From: Lentisphaerota bacterium
Lineage (GTDB): Bacteria; Verrucomicrobiota; Kiritimatiellia; JAAZAB01
Assembly (NCBI GenBank): GCA_016199105.1
Contig: JACQHI010000393.1
Location: 1-7,883 of the forward strand
DNA: 7,883 nt
Direction: 5' to 3'
How positions within the stretch are numbered: position 1 is the first letter of the stretch; each line of letters opens with the position of its first letter. A program made the translations under genes and the position numbers. Below the pieces are notes generated by a model, which worked only from the letters and a program-made list of their open reading frames with translations, was not told the DNA's origin and did not search any database. Below are positions 1 through 6,962 of this stretch, piece after piece.

Positions 1-393
1 ATGCTCGATCTGCATTTCCAGCTCGCGCCGGGTCCGGCGGCGCTGGAGGCAACGAACCGGACGGTGCAGACGGTTTCCCCGGAGGGCGGCAACGTACTGG
101 TCTGGACGCCGCCGGATGCGCCGGTAGCCCTGATCGAGGAGAAGGGGCAGACTTCGTCGAAGTTCCACGTCAAGGAGGCGCGTCCCGCCTTTGCCTACCG
201 GCATCGGGAGCAGGGGCCGGCGATTTTCCTGACGGTCATTGTCCCGTTCGAGGGCGGACGGGTCCCGGCGATCGAGGGCTCTTTTCCGGGGATGGAACCT
301 GGCGCCGACCGGCTCGAAATCGGGCTGACCGTGAACGGCGTGGTCTGGACCCTGGGCCGGGACCTGGTCTCCGGCGATGCCTGGTGCCGGTGA
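1..393 (+). CDS. C-terminal end of a heparinase II/III-like polysaccharide lyase (5' end outside window)
   Basis: The frame is open from the first base and ends with TGA at 391-393, giving 130 residues. The sequence reads like the C-terminal beta-sandwich of heparinase II/III-type proteins: an opening of the form 'LDLHFQLAPG', a run of short beta strands, and 'AIFLTVIVPFEG' near residues 74-85, resembling the hydrophobic strand and 'T-V-hydrophobic-P' ending usual in this domain. No signal peptide or catalytic toroid is present, so the methionine at position 1 is very probably internal and the gene starts upstream of the window. Members of the family cleave acidic glycosaminoglycan-like or alginate-like chains by beta-elimination, usually in the periplasm. 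The large lyase-like protein at 1869-5069 supports a polysaccharide-breakdown role. The family call rests on the C-terminal domain alone; another protein with a similar beta domain is possible. Confidence 0.6.
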   Translation: MLDLHFQLAPGPAALEATNRTVQTVSPEGGNVLVWTPPDAPVALIEEKGQTSSKFHVKEARPAFAYRHREQGPAIFLTVIVPFEGGRVPAIEGSFPGMEPGADRLEIGLTVNGVVWTLGRDLVSGDAWCR

Positions 394-426
394 GCGGGGA
401 GTGGAAGGCGGGTGGGGTAAGTTTTT

Positions 427-454
427 AACACAGAGCACGCGAAGTTCACGAAGG
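427..454. repeat. ACAGAG/ACGAAG-type intergenic repeat fragment
   Basis: This stretch after the first gene consists of near-repeats of an A-C-x-x-A-G motif: ACACAGAGC, ACGCGAAG and ACGAAGG, preceded by a T-run at 422-426. It resembles the 'CACAGAGaACACAGAG' type of intergenic sequence seen in many bacterial genomes, from memory of such sequences and not from a search. It is non-coding and carries no obvious promoter. There is only one copy in this window, so its repeat status is inferred. Confidence 0.3.
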
Positions 455-486
455 TGGAATGAACAAATGGTGTCGGACGCGATCCG

Positions 487-514
487 TAGAGCCGGTTTTA
501 TACCGGCTATCCCG
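487..514 (+). repeat. Palindromic repeat, copy 1 (AGCCGGT-5-ACCGGCT)
   Basis: A perfect 7-base inverted repeat, AGCCGGT (490-496) and ACCGGCT (502-508), flanks a TTTAT loop. It sits in a 28-base block starting TAGAGCC and ending CCCG. The same block occurs at 6963-6990 in the same orientation with 26 of 28 bases identical; one change is in the loop and one is outside the stem, so the stem is conserved. This is the pattern of a REP-like dispersed palindrome. It lies inside the longest reading frame upstream of the next gene (which could start at 459), and this argues that the gene really starts after it, at 543. Confidence 0.75.
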
Positions 515-542
515 AACGGCGACGAAGAGACTCGGTGCCCAT

Positions 543-1019
543 ATGAAACTTGATGCCAACCATCCCATGAACCGATTGGTGCTCCGCTATCTCAGCCGGG
601 ATGCGAAGAAAGAGGCCCCGGCGCTGGCCGCGCCCGGAAGCGTCCGGGATGCCTATTACGGACAGGGCAGTCATCCCGACATCGTGGAGCGGGTGTGGGA
701 TCAGATCGGCAAGGCGCTCCCGCTTAAGTGCCGATGCCTGGTGTACGGAACACCGGCCCTGGTTCATCCGAACAGCGGCATTGTCTTTGCAATCTGCAAC
801 GGAACGCAATACAACCTGCGCCTCACGCCGGCGGCGCTCGGCGAGGCCCTGCAACAGGGGGCGAAGACCGTGACGCGTTGGAGCGGCGGGGAGGAAATGA
901 ACGCGGTGGAAGTGCTCGGGCCGGACTGGGTGTTCGGCCTGTGGTCGAAGGACGAATCGCGCTGGTGCCGGGCCATCTGCGAAGCCTTGGCTGATGTGTC
1001 GAAAGAGAAACCCGGATAG
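543..1019 (+). CDS. Conserved-looking protein of unknown function (158 aa)
   Basis: I cannot assign this protein to a named family. It is a soluble protein with no signal peptide or membrane segment. Notable stretches are 'YYGQGSHPDIVERVWDQIG' (residues 38-56), 'CLVYGTPALVHPNSGIVFA' (65-83) and 'GPDWVFGLWSKDESRWC' (126-142). The tryptophan-rich ending and the 'GTPALVHP-SG' core look like a compact single-domain alpha/beta fold. The start at 543 is chosen because the longer frame from 459 would translate an intergenic palindromic repeat; the upstream GAAGAGA (524-530) is a weak ribosome site. The gene ends 9 bases before the creatininase-family gene, and the AGGAG of that gene overlaps this stop codon. 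The two are therefore probably cotranscribed and may work together, but no substrate can be deduced. Confidence 0.7.
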   Translation: MKLDANHPMNRLVLRYLSRDAKKEAPALAAPGSVRDAYYGQGSHPDIVERVWDQIGKALPLKCRCLVYGTPALVHPNSGIVFAICNGTQYNLRLTPAALGEALQQGAKTVTRWSGGEEMNAVEVLGPDWVFGLWSKDESRWCRAICEALADVSKEKPG

Positions 1020-1028
1020 GAGATCGCC

Positions 1029-1760
1029 ATGTTCACATGGAAGAATACGTGGAAAGAGTTGGCGGACGCCGGTGTGAAGACGGCGGTAGCGCCCATCGGG
1101 TCCACCGAGCAGCACGGCACGCACTTGCCGCTGAGCACCGATACGCTGATCACGGAAAGAATCGCGGAGGCAATTGCCGAAGACCTTCAGGCTTACCTGA
1201 CCCCCACGATTCCGATCGGGCAATCGGCGATGTGGCTGGAATATCCCGGCTCGCTGTCGTTGTCCCCTGACACCCTGAAGGCGGTGATGGCCGATATGGT
1301 CGAGTCACTGGTGAAGTCCGGTTTCACGACCATCCTCTTCGTGTCCGTGCATGGGGGCAACGAGGCGGTCTATCGGGGATTCCCGGAGGGGTTGCAGAAG
1401 CGCTATCCGGGCGTGACGATCTTTACCGCCGGCTATACGGTCTGGGTGCGCGAGACGTGGGTGAACATCTGGCGCACGGCGCTTGAACGGGCCGGGTTGC
1501 CCGAGCTGGTGCATGCGGATGAAGCCGAGACGTCGCTGATTCTGTCGTTGCGGCCGGAACTCGTGGGACCCCATCCCACCGATTGCCCCTTGCCGAAGGA
1601 CCGGTATCCGAAGGGCATGACCATGCGGCAAACGTATCCTTCCGGTTCCATGGGGCATCCCTCCAGAGCCACGAAGGAAAAAGGCGACCAACTCTGGAAG
1701 GAACTCCTGCCGCTCATCCTGGACGATGTCAGGCGCCAACTGCGCGAAGCCCGGCAATAA
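1029..1760 (+). CDS. Creatininase-family metal-dependent amidohydrolase
   Basis: The 243-residue protein is full length for the creatininase family, which hydrolyses cyclic or linear amide bonds with divalent metals in the cytoplasm. 'PIGSTEQHGTHLPLSTDT' (22-39) carries E27, H29 and D38, spaced +2 and +9 as the metal ligands Glu34, His36 and Asp45 are in the classic creatininase. H108 lies in the 'VHGGNE' motif (107-112), and 'HADEAETS' (162-169) is the second conserved acidic motif of the family. AGGAG at 1018-1022, six bases ahead of ATG, fixes the start. Besides creatinine hydrolysis, the family includes formamide hydrolases, mycofactocin peptidases and inosose hydrolases, so the substrate is open. 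The polysaccharide context suggests an amide- or lactam-containing sugar derivative, but that is inference. Confidence 0.85.
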   Translation: MFTWKNTWKELADAGVKTAVAPIGSTEQHGTHLPLSTDTLITERIAEAIAEDLQAYLTPTIPIGQSAMWLEYPGSLSLSPDTLKAVMADMVESLVKSGFTTILFVSVHGGNEAVYRGFPEGLQKRYPGVTIFTAGYTVWVRETWVNIWRTALERAGLPELVHADEAETSLILSLRPELVGPHPTDCPLPKDRYPKGMTMRQTYPSGSMGHPSRATKEKGDQLWKELLPLILDDVRRQLREARQ

Positions 1761-1797
1761 GAATCGCGTGGATTCGCGAAAACATCCGGCTGTATGC

Positions 1798-1826
1798 TTG
1801 TCGAGCCGTTTCCAGCGGTGTAGGAT
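1798..1826 (+). promoter_or_regulatory. Possible promoter for the 1066-residue secreted protein
   Basis: TTGTCG (1798-1803) and TAGGAT (1821-1826) are separated by 17 bases, each matching four of six consensus positions of a housekeeping promoter. They lie 43-71 bases ahead of the start at 1869, in the 108-base gap after the creatininase-family gene. This size of gap is consistent with a separate promoter. A match this weak can arise by chance. Confidence 0.3.
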
Positions 1827-1868
1827 TCCCGGGCTGAAACGAGTGTCAACCTTGGGGGATCCGTTTCG

Positions 1869-4800
1869 ATGAATCCAATAATCCGTATAATGGGTGTCGC
1901 CATGTGTGCCAGCATTGCCGGTGTGTCGTCGTTGTCGGCCGAAACGGGAAATGCGGACGCCACGCCGTCGGAGGTCACGTTCCGTTTTTATCAGGGCGTC
2001 ACCGCCTACATCCTGAACCCCGACGGGGCTCCGTTCGACGTCACACTCGACGTGCGCGATTGGAACCTGATGGAAAACGGTCCGCGCGAGATGCTAATCA
2101 AGCTCTCGGGACCTGACGGCCGGCCGGTCGATCGGCGCGTGCTGGAGGATGACGGCATTGCCGGCGACGCGTTCATGCCCGAGACCGGCGGGTGGGATCA
2201 CGAAATGTGGTACAACACGCTGTGCTACAGCCGCGGCTCGGTGCCGATGATCCGCTGGAGTTCCCTGACCGAGCCCAACCGCCTGGCCGTGATCCCCAAG
2301 CGGACGATCACCCTGCATGCGGATGGCGGGACGAGCGGCGTGTACCGCGTGATGCTCTGCGGCAGTCGCGACCATGTGGCGACAATGCGTCTGAGCAAGC
2401 CGCTCAAGTATGCCCTGGCCGGCCACCCACTGTGGCTGCACGGAAATGGCAACCAGTTTGCCCGCACGTATGTCTATCTGCCCAAGGGCACGGTCGGCCT
2501 GAACCTGGGTTTTGCCGAGTATGACCAACCGGTGACGCGCACCTTCAAGGTTACCGGGCCGGACGGACACGTTTTCTGGGACCGCCCCGCCGTGGGCGGC
2601 TTCCAGTCGGGTTCTGCGAAGTTCGAGTCGCCCGGGCAGTATGACGATCAGGTCCTGACGGTGGAGGTGTCGCCGGGCCGGGGCGACTACATGATGCACA
2701 TCCAGTTGACGCGCACGGACGTCAAGCCCTACCGCGGGCAGGGCGGGGCGCCCGCGCTCTTCGCCTTCGAGCCTGAGGCGGCCAAGGCTCTCAAGGGCGG
2801 CGCGCTCTACCATGACGAGGAGGTGTTCTGGCATCCGTTCCAGGTGCGCCTTCACGACTGGCTCAAGGCCAATCAGAAGCCCGAGGATCTCATCATCCGC
2901 GACGCCTCCGGCAAGGAACTCCAGCCGGTGGACGGACCCAAGTACGGATTTGGATTCCCCTCGAAGCTTTACAAGGGACTGCCCGAGCGGCCGGGCTTCG
3001 TGACGCTGAATGGAAACAACGAACCGCCACCGCTTTGCGACACGCTAATGCACAACTATCCGATAAATCGCGATCCGCATGTGCTGGCTGTGGCCCTGCA
3101 TGACCTGGAAAAGGGGCTCCGCCAACTGACGGTGGGCGACATGCCGGTGGTCAGCGGGTGGAACGGCAACCTGGGCTATCTGTTCGGCACCTACGGCTGG
3201 CATTACTGGCGGCCGGCCTGGCGGATATTGAGGGAGTCCGATGCATCGCCGGAGGTCAAGGCCATCCTGCAGGAGGCCATGATCCAGAGCGGCGACCGGC
3301 TGGCATTCGGGCGCGGGATCGAGCGCACGAACGGCAACGCGCTGTCGCACATCCCCATGGCCCTCCGCTACGCCGCCGAGGCGACGCAGGACCCGATGGT
3401 GATGGCGTTGGCGGCGACCTACTTCGACCGGTTCGTGTCGGGCGGGTGGGGACGCGGGGTGGGCATCAGCCGTTCCGGCGACTGCCAGGAGCATTTCGCC
3501 CACGATCTCGCCTACGGCAGCTATATCGTGGCCAACTATCGGGCGGTGGAGGCTGATCTCGGCGACCCGAAATTCAAGGCGGTGATCGACCGCATCCTCA
3601 ATCTCTACAGCTACCTCCACTGCGCGGACCTGGTGGCCGCGCCCTGGGGTTCCCGCACCGCACAGGGCACCGGCCTGGGACGCGACAACTGGAAAGGCGA
3701 GCCCGGAACGAATTTCACCGTCAGCGTCAACGGCGGCGATGAGTGGTTCGCGGCGCGGCGTCCCACGTATTACATGCTCACCTACCACGGGCGCCTGGCG
3801 CCGGAGTGGCTCGACAATTATTTCGCCACCCGGATCGGCTACGGCGGCGGTGTCATCTGCCAACTCACCGTGCCCGGCATGGGCACGGTCATCGGGGCGT
3901 CGCTTGCGGGCAGTTATGGCGCAGGCATGCAGAGAGCCAACTGGGCGAATTTCCACCTGCACGGCATTGTCGGCACGCTCGCGGATGGCCAGCCGCTCGT
4001 GGCGGCTGACAGCGAGCACCTGAACGCCCGCCTGGAGGGCAACACGGTCAGCGGCTCCGGCGAGGTGCGCGACCGCCCCGTCCATGTCACGCGCCGATAT
4101 ACTTATGGCGACGAGAAAATCGAGTGCGATGTGCAGTTGGCGGACACCGACTACCGGGCCGCGTTGTGGAGCAAGGGGCCTGCCTCCGCCATCGCCGAGG
4201 CGTACGAGATGATTCCCTACGTGGCAAAGAAGGGCGAGACCACGCGCGTCCGGGCGATTCCCGCCGCCGGTTCGGACTACGTGGACGTGGGATCGAACGC
4301 GATCCCGAGCAGCGCTCTGGCGATTGATCGCGGCGGCTACGGTGTCCGGATCGAGTGGGACAAGGCGCGTCCCGTGCGTCTGGGGAACAATCAGACCGTT
4401 CTGATCCAGCTCGCCAGCGGGCATGCGACCCCTGCCGAGGTGGGGTTCCGCTACACGCTGACGCCTTACCGCGGGGAAATGACGGGGAAGCCCAAGCCGG
4501 CACTGCCGCTGGCCCGCTTGGCGGCCCTGGAGTCGCCGGAGGCTGTTGCCGCGGCCCTCGCCAAACAGCCGGCGCATGAAATCAAAAAAGGGGAGCAGAA
4601 GCTCGCCGAGTTGCGCTTTGCCCTTGCCGGGGATTCCTTGGCGTTGGACGCTCGCGTCTGGGATCCGAAGATCACCCGCCGCGATCCGATGTGGGAAGGC
4701 TCCTGCCTCGAGGTCTTCGGCTCCATGCCGGGCACGACGACCGTGGGCCAGGTGTTCCTCGCGCCGGCCGGCAGCAATGCGCCGGCCGCCGGCGCCCGCT

Positions 4801-5069
4801 CGGTGAAGGGCAAGATCGAGCCGGAACCCCAAATCCGGGCGCAATCCGCCCCGGCCGAAGGCGGCTACACGCTTCAGGCTTTGATCCCGCTCTCGCTGCT
4901 GGCGGTGGATGGCGCGGCGGAGGGCTGCCTGCTGGAATTCCAGCTCACCACGCTCTCGGCCGACAAGAAACCGAAAGCCCAGCGCGGTACGCTGTTCGGC
5001 AGCCAGCGGGCCTACGATCAGAACTGGGCCTACGGGGTGTTTCAAAGCACTGGGGAATCGAACAAATAG
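1869..5069 (+). CDS. Large secreted polysaccharide lyase-like protein with CBM9-like C-terminus
   Basis: The 1066-residue protein starts with a signal peptide: a basic and hydrophobic stretch (1-22), with probable cleavage after 'SLSA' at residue 24. Residues about 35-290 are beta-rich and contain repeated 'GPDG' turns. Residues about 390-650 look like an alpha/alpha toroid, with 'ERTNGNALSHIP' (485-496), 'GDCQEHFAHDLAYGSY' (537-552) and 'RRPTYYMLTYHGR' (630-642); N490, H494, H542, H545, Y549 and Y639 are candidate active-site residues. Residues about 655-885 form a beta-sandwich ending near 'TPYRG' (865-869). Residues about 905-1062 resemble a family 9 carbohydrate-binding or DOMON module, with 'MWEGSCLEVF' (941-950). 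Toroid plus sandwich is the layout of glycosaminoglycan and alginate lyases, so beta-eliminative cleavage is the best guess. No exact family is recognised, and a glycoside hydrolase or a pure binding protein is possible. GGGGGA at 1854-1859 is the ribosome site. Confidence 0.7.
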   Translation: MNPIIRIMGVAMCASIAGVSSLSAETGNADATPSEVTFRFYQGVTAYILNPDGAPFDVTLDVRDWNLMENGPREMLIKLSGPDGRPVDRRVLEDDGIAGDAFMPETGGWDHEMWYNTLCYSRGSVPMIRWSSLTEPNRLAVIPKRTITLHADGGTSGVYRVMLCGSRDHVATMRLSKPLKYALAGHPLWLHGNGNQFARTYVYLPKGTVGLNLGFAEYDQPVTRTFKVTGPDGHVFWDRPAVGGFQSGSAKFESPGQYDDQVLTVEVSPGRGDYMMHIQLTRTDVKPYRGQGGAPALFAFEPEAAKALKGGALYHDEEVFWHPFQVRLHDWLKANQKPEDLIIRDASGKELQPVDGPKYGFGFPSKLYKGLPERPGFVTLNGNNEPPPLCDTLMHNYPINRDPHVLAVALHDLEKGLRQLTVGDMPVVSGWNGNLGYLFGTYGWHYWRPAWRILRESDASPEVKAILQEAMIQSGDRLAFGRGIERTNGNALSHIPMALRYAAEATQDPMVMALAATYFDRFVSGGWGRGVGISRSGDCQEHFAHDLAYGSYIVANYRAVEADLGDPKFKAVIDRILNLYSYLHCADLVAAPWGSRTAQGTGLGRDNWKGEPGTNFTVSVNGGDEWFAARRPTYYMLTYHGRLAPEWLDNYFATRIGYGGGVICQLTVPGMGTVIGASLAGSYGAGMQRANWANFHLHGIVGTLADGQPLVAADSEHLNARLEGNTVSGSGEVRDRPVHVTRRYTYGDEKIECDVQLADTDYRAALWSKGPASAIAEAYEMIPYVAKKGETTRVRAIPAAGSDYVDVGSNAIPSSALAIDRGGYGVRIEWDKARPVRLGNNQTVLIQLASGHATPAEVGFRYTLTPYRGEMTGKPKPALPLARLAALESPEAVAAALAKQPAHEIKKGEQKLAELRFALAGDSLALDARVWDPKITRRDPMWEGSCLEVFGSMPGTTTVGQVFLAPAGSNAPAAGARSVKGKIEPEPQIRAQSAPAEGGYTLQALIPLSLLAVDGAAEGCLLEFQLTTLSADKKPKAQRGTLFGSQRAYDQNWAYGVFQSTGESNK

Positions 5070-5098
5070 CCGGTGAGAGTCGAATGGCACTTACTTAA

Positions 5099-5203
5099 AG
5101 TTCAGTTCGCGGCGGTCGAGGCCGCCTCCATAGGAGGGAATACAGGCGTTCTTCTGGAGGGCGGCTGGCCTCAGCCGCCGTCTGGCGTCGAAACGCGAAC
5201 TTA
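5099..5203. repeat. Composite palindromic element (REP/MITE-like)
   Basis: This intergenic stretch is built from nested inverted repeats. The outer arms are AGTTCGCG (5104-5111) and CGCGAACT (5194-5201), an exact inverted match; AAGTTC just outside the left arm mirrors AACTT at the right end. Inside are GGCGG/CCGCC (5111-5115 and 5122-5126), CCTCC-ATA-GGAGG (5125-5137) and a 7-base stem GGCGGCT/AGCCGCC (5160-5166 and 5173-5179). No reading frame of note lies within it. Part of it (5156-5185) shares its border bases with an inverted copy at 7599-7627. The form fits a dispersed, non-autonomous repeat. It may also end transcription of the large gene upstream, although there is no T-run. Confidence 0.65.
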
Positions 5204-5238
5204 GCGAATGGCCGCTCCGATTAAAGTGAAATTGACAA

Positions 5239-5268
5239 GTTGACAACAAACACGCCATTGCCTATTCT
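5239..5268 (+). promoter_or_regulatory. Promoter and likely operator of the toxin-antitoxin operon
   Basis: TTGACA (5240-5245, a perfect -35), 17 bases, then TATTCT (5263-5268, four of six for -10) make the best housekeeping promoter in the window, placed 38 bases before the antitoxin start. A second TTGACA sits 8 bases upstream (5232-5237), giving a direct repeat TTGACAAG/TTGACAAC. The perfect palindrome GTTG-A-CAAC (5239-5247) overlaps the -35. Antitoxins of the Phd family usually repress their own operon by binding such short palindromes; that this one is the operator is inference. Confidence 0.6.
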
Positions 5269-5305
5269 CGCTTTGAATTCGCAACAAGGGTTTCGGAGGC
5301 ATACC

Positions 5306-5545
5306 ATGAAAACACTGGCTGTGGGCGAGTTGAAAACGCATTTTTCCGCCGTGTTGTCCGCGATCAAAGACGGCCAATCTGTGGCCGTCGGCTTTGGTAA
5401 ATCCAAGCGAAAAGTGGCCGTGATTGTGCCGTATAGCCGCTATCGCAAGACTGCCGTGCGACGCTTGGGAATCCTTCAGGGACGGGCGCGCTGTCGCATT
5501 CACGACGACTTCCGTATGACGGATGAGGAGGTTCTCAAATCGTGA
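5306..5545 (+). CDS. Phd/YefM-family antitoxin
   Basis: This 79-residue protein has the usual layout of Phd-type antitoxins. The N-terminal DNA-binding half reads 'MKTLAVGELKTHFSAVLSAI' (1-20), followed by 'GQSVAVGFGKSKRKVAVIVP' (23-42), the beta-hairpin with a basic turn. The C-terminal half, 'RLGILQGRARCRIHDDF' (53-69) and 'MTDEEVL' (71-77), is the part that normally wraps around and blocks the toxin. The start at 5306 is chosen over an upstream ATG at 5240 because GGAGG (5295-5299) is correctly spaced before it and the promoter lies in between. The stop codon overlaps the toxin start by four bases (GTGA), so translation is coupled. It should neutralise the PIN toxin and repress the operon. 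Confidence 0.88.
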   Translation: MKTLAVGELKTHFSAVLSAIKDGQSVAVGFGKSKRKVAVIVPYSRYRKTAVRRLGILQGRARCRIHDDFRMTDEEVLKS

Positions 5546-5940
5546 TTGGGATTTTGGATACCCATAGCTTCCTCTGGTCGGTTTTCACGCCTCGCAGACT
5601 CAGTCTCAAAGCCAGCCAGGCAATTGTAAATTCGGAAAACGAGATTGTTGTCAGCCTGGTGTCTTTCTGGGAAATCGCGTTGAAATACGCCCTTGGAAAA
5701 ATCGAGCTGACGGGAATCGCGCCGGACGATCTTCCCGGTCTTGCCCAGCGCATGGGGTTTGATCTGTTGGCTCTCGACGCCGCCGACGCAGCGTCGTTCC
5801 ACCGGCTCCCCCGTTTAGGGCACAACGATCCCTTCGACCGCATGCTGGTCCACCAAGCTGTCCGTCGGCATGCGACGCTGATCTCCTGCGATTCCTTCAT
5901 GTCCGTCTATGCCAAGCACGGACTAACACTACTCTGGTAG
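5542..5940 (+). CDS. VapC-like PIN-domain toxin (ribonuclease)
   Basis: This 132-residue protein is a complete PIN domain of the type paired with Phd antitoxins. The acidic Mg-binding residues are visible: D6 in 'ILDTHSFLW', E44 in 'SFWEIALK', D99 in 'HNDPFDRML' and D117 in 'LISCDS'. All four are intact, so the nuclease should be active; relatives cut RNA, often tRNA, and halt growth when unopposed. Translation starts at a GTG that overlaps the antitoxin stop, with the purine-rich GGATGAGGAGG (5521-5531) as ribosome site. The pair is visibly more A/T-rich than the lyase and deacetylase genes beside it and has its own promoter, consistent with horizontal arrival. The deacetylase gene starts 44 bases after it in the same direction and may receive read-through. 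Confidence 0.88.
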   Translation: MIGILDTHSFLWSVFTPRRLSLKASQAIVNSENEIVVSLVSFWEIALKYALGKIELTGIAPDDLPGLAQRMGFDLLALDAADAASFHRLPRLGHNDPFDRMLVHQAVRRHATLISCDSFMSVYAKHGLTLLW

Positions 5941-5984
5941 CCGAAATGCGACTTGATTCATGACCGGACATTGCGAGGTGTTCC

Positions 5985-6896
5985 ATGAGCGAACTTTTTT
6001 TCACGGTCCAGGTGGATTGCGAGGCGACCCAGCATGCCTTGCGCGATCCGGGGCTCGGCGAGCGGGCGATCCGCGGCCTGGGCGACATCCTGGCGAAGAC
6101 GGGCACGCGCGCGACGTTCGTCGTGATTCCGTCCGATATCCGCGTCCATGCGGCCATCTACCAGGAACTCCAGACGCAGGGCCACGAGATCGGCCTGCAC
6201 CTGCATCCGGCGGACGCCGGCTACCAGGAGTTCATGGGAGTCCACAGTTATGACGAGCAGGTCCGGATGCTCACGGACGCGATGAAGGTGTTTGCGGATT
6301 GCATGGGACGCAAGCCGGAGGCGTTCACGCCCGGCTACGCATCCGCGAACGACCACACCTTTCCGGCGCTCGAAGCCGTGGGGCTGCGGCACGGCACGGT
6401 GTCTATCCCGACGCGCGACCTGCCGCAATGCGCGTGCGTGTGGGGGCGTTCGCCGCTCGACCTGCGGTATCCGCACCGCTTCAACCGGTCGCTCAACGGC
6501 AACGTGGATTTCGTGGACATCCCCATGACCGTGGATGCCGACTCCCGGATGTGGGGCGGCGCGCATCCGCAGGACCTGCGCGTGGAACTGGTGGACGCCA
6601 AGAACCATTATTACACGATGGAAAAGGCGATCCGCCGCCAGGTGGCCGCCGGCGACATGGTGCCGGTGAAGTACCTGAAGGCGATCACGCACAACACGTT
6701 CGAATACAGCGATCCCGCGAATTTCCGCCGGGAAACGCTGGGCAAGATGATCGAGGCCGCCCGAAAGTTGTGCGAGAAACATCAGTGCGTTTTCACCCCG
6801 GTCACGTCCGCCGAACTGGCCGCGCGCTATCGCCAACTCGTGTCCCGGCCGAAAGACCAGCAGACGCTGGTATTGGATACGCGGGGACGGGGGTGA
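5985..6896 (+). CDS. NodB-like polysaccharide (oligosaccharide) deacetylase
   Basis: The 303-residue protein looks like a carbohydrate esterase family 4 (NodB-fold) deacetylase, which removes acetyl groups from N- or O-acetylated sugars with a metal ion. Motif 1 is 'VQVDCEAT' (8-15), with D11 in place of the usual TFDDG. Motif 2 is 'GHEIGLHLHP' (66-75), with H72 and H74 as likely metal ligands in place of the standard H-S/T-x-x-H. Motif 3 is 'FTPGYASAND' (114-123), matching the R-x-P-x-G position with an altered first residue. No signal peptide is present, so it probably acts in the cytoplasm on imported oligosaccharides. GAGG (5975-5978) is six bases before the ATG. The C-terminus, 'RPKDQQTLVLDTRGRG', recurs as a relic at 7431-7505. 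The altered motifs leave the exact reaction uncertain. Confidence 0.75.
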   Translation: MSELFFTVQVDCEATQHALRDPGLGERAIRGLGDILAKTGTRATFVVIPSDIRVHAAIYQELQTQGHEIGLHLHPADAGYQEFMGVHSYDEQVRMLTDAMKVFADCMGRKPEAFTPGYASANDHTFPALEAVGLRHGTVSIPTRDLPQCACVWGRSPLDLRYPHRFNRSLNGNVDFVDIPMTVDADSRMWGGAHPQDLRVELVDAKNHYYTMEKAIRRQVAAGDMVPVKYLKAITHNTFEYSDPANFRRETLGKMIEAARKLCEKHQCVFTPVTSAELAARYRQLVSRPKDQQTLVLDTRGRG

Positions 6897-6950
6897 GGGG
6901 GGAGGGAAGGGATGAGGGATGAAACCTGAAGGATGAGTGATTGAGAGTGA
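6890..6950 (+). repeat. Degenerate GGGATGA heptad repeat
   Basis: Overlapping the deacetylase stop codon, the sequence falls into a 7-base register: GGGGTGA, GGGGGGA, a 5-base unit, then GGGATGA twice (6909-6922), AACCTGA, AGGATGA, GTGATTG and AGAGTGA. The first and last units are diverged. It is an almost pure purine strand with no coding role. Such heptads commonly arise by slippage. Confidence 0.6.
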
Positions 6951-6962
6951 GGATGGTGGGTA

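Noticed and set aside
459..542. Upstream extension of the 158-residue protein from ATG at 459
   Set aside because: It would translate the palindromic repeat at 487-514 into a Cys/Arg-rich leader with no function visible; the start at 543 is preferred.
1761..1785. Possible terminator after the creatininase-family gene
   Set aside because: TCGCG/CGCGA (1764-1768 and 1775-1779) is only a 5-base stem and is followed by A residues, not T residues.
3045..5090. Minus-strand open frame of 681 codons opposite the large secreted-protein gene
   Set aside because: The product is rich in Arg, Ala, Gly and His with no family features, and it mirrors a clearly coding + strand with a signal peptide and domains. 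Long antisense frames are expected in GC-rich genes.
5099..5203. CRISPR-like array or attachment site in the composite repeat
   Set aside because: The repeats are inverted and nested, not regularly spaced direct repeats with spacers, and no integrase or cas gene is present.
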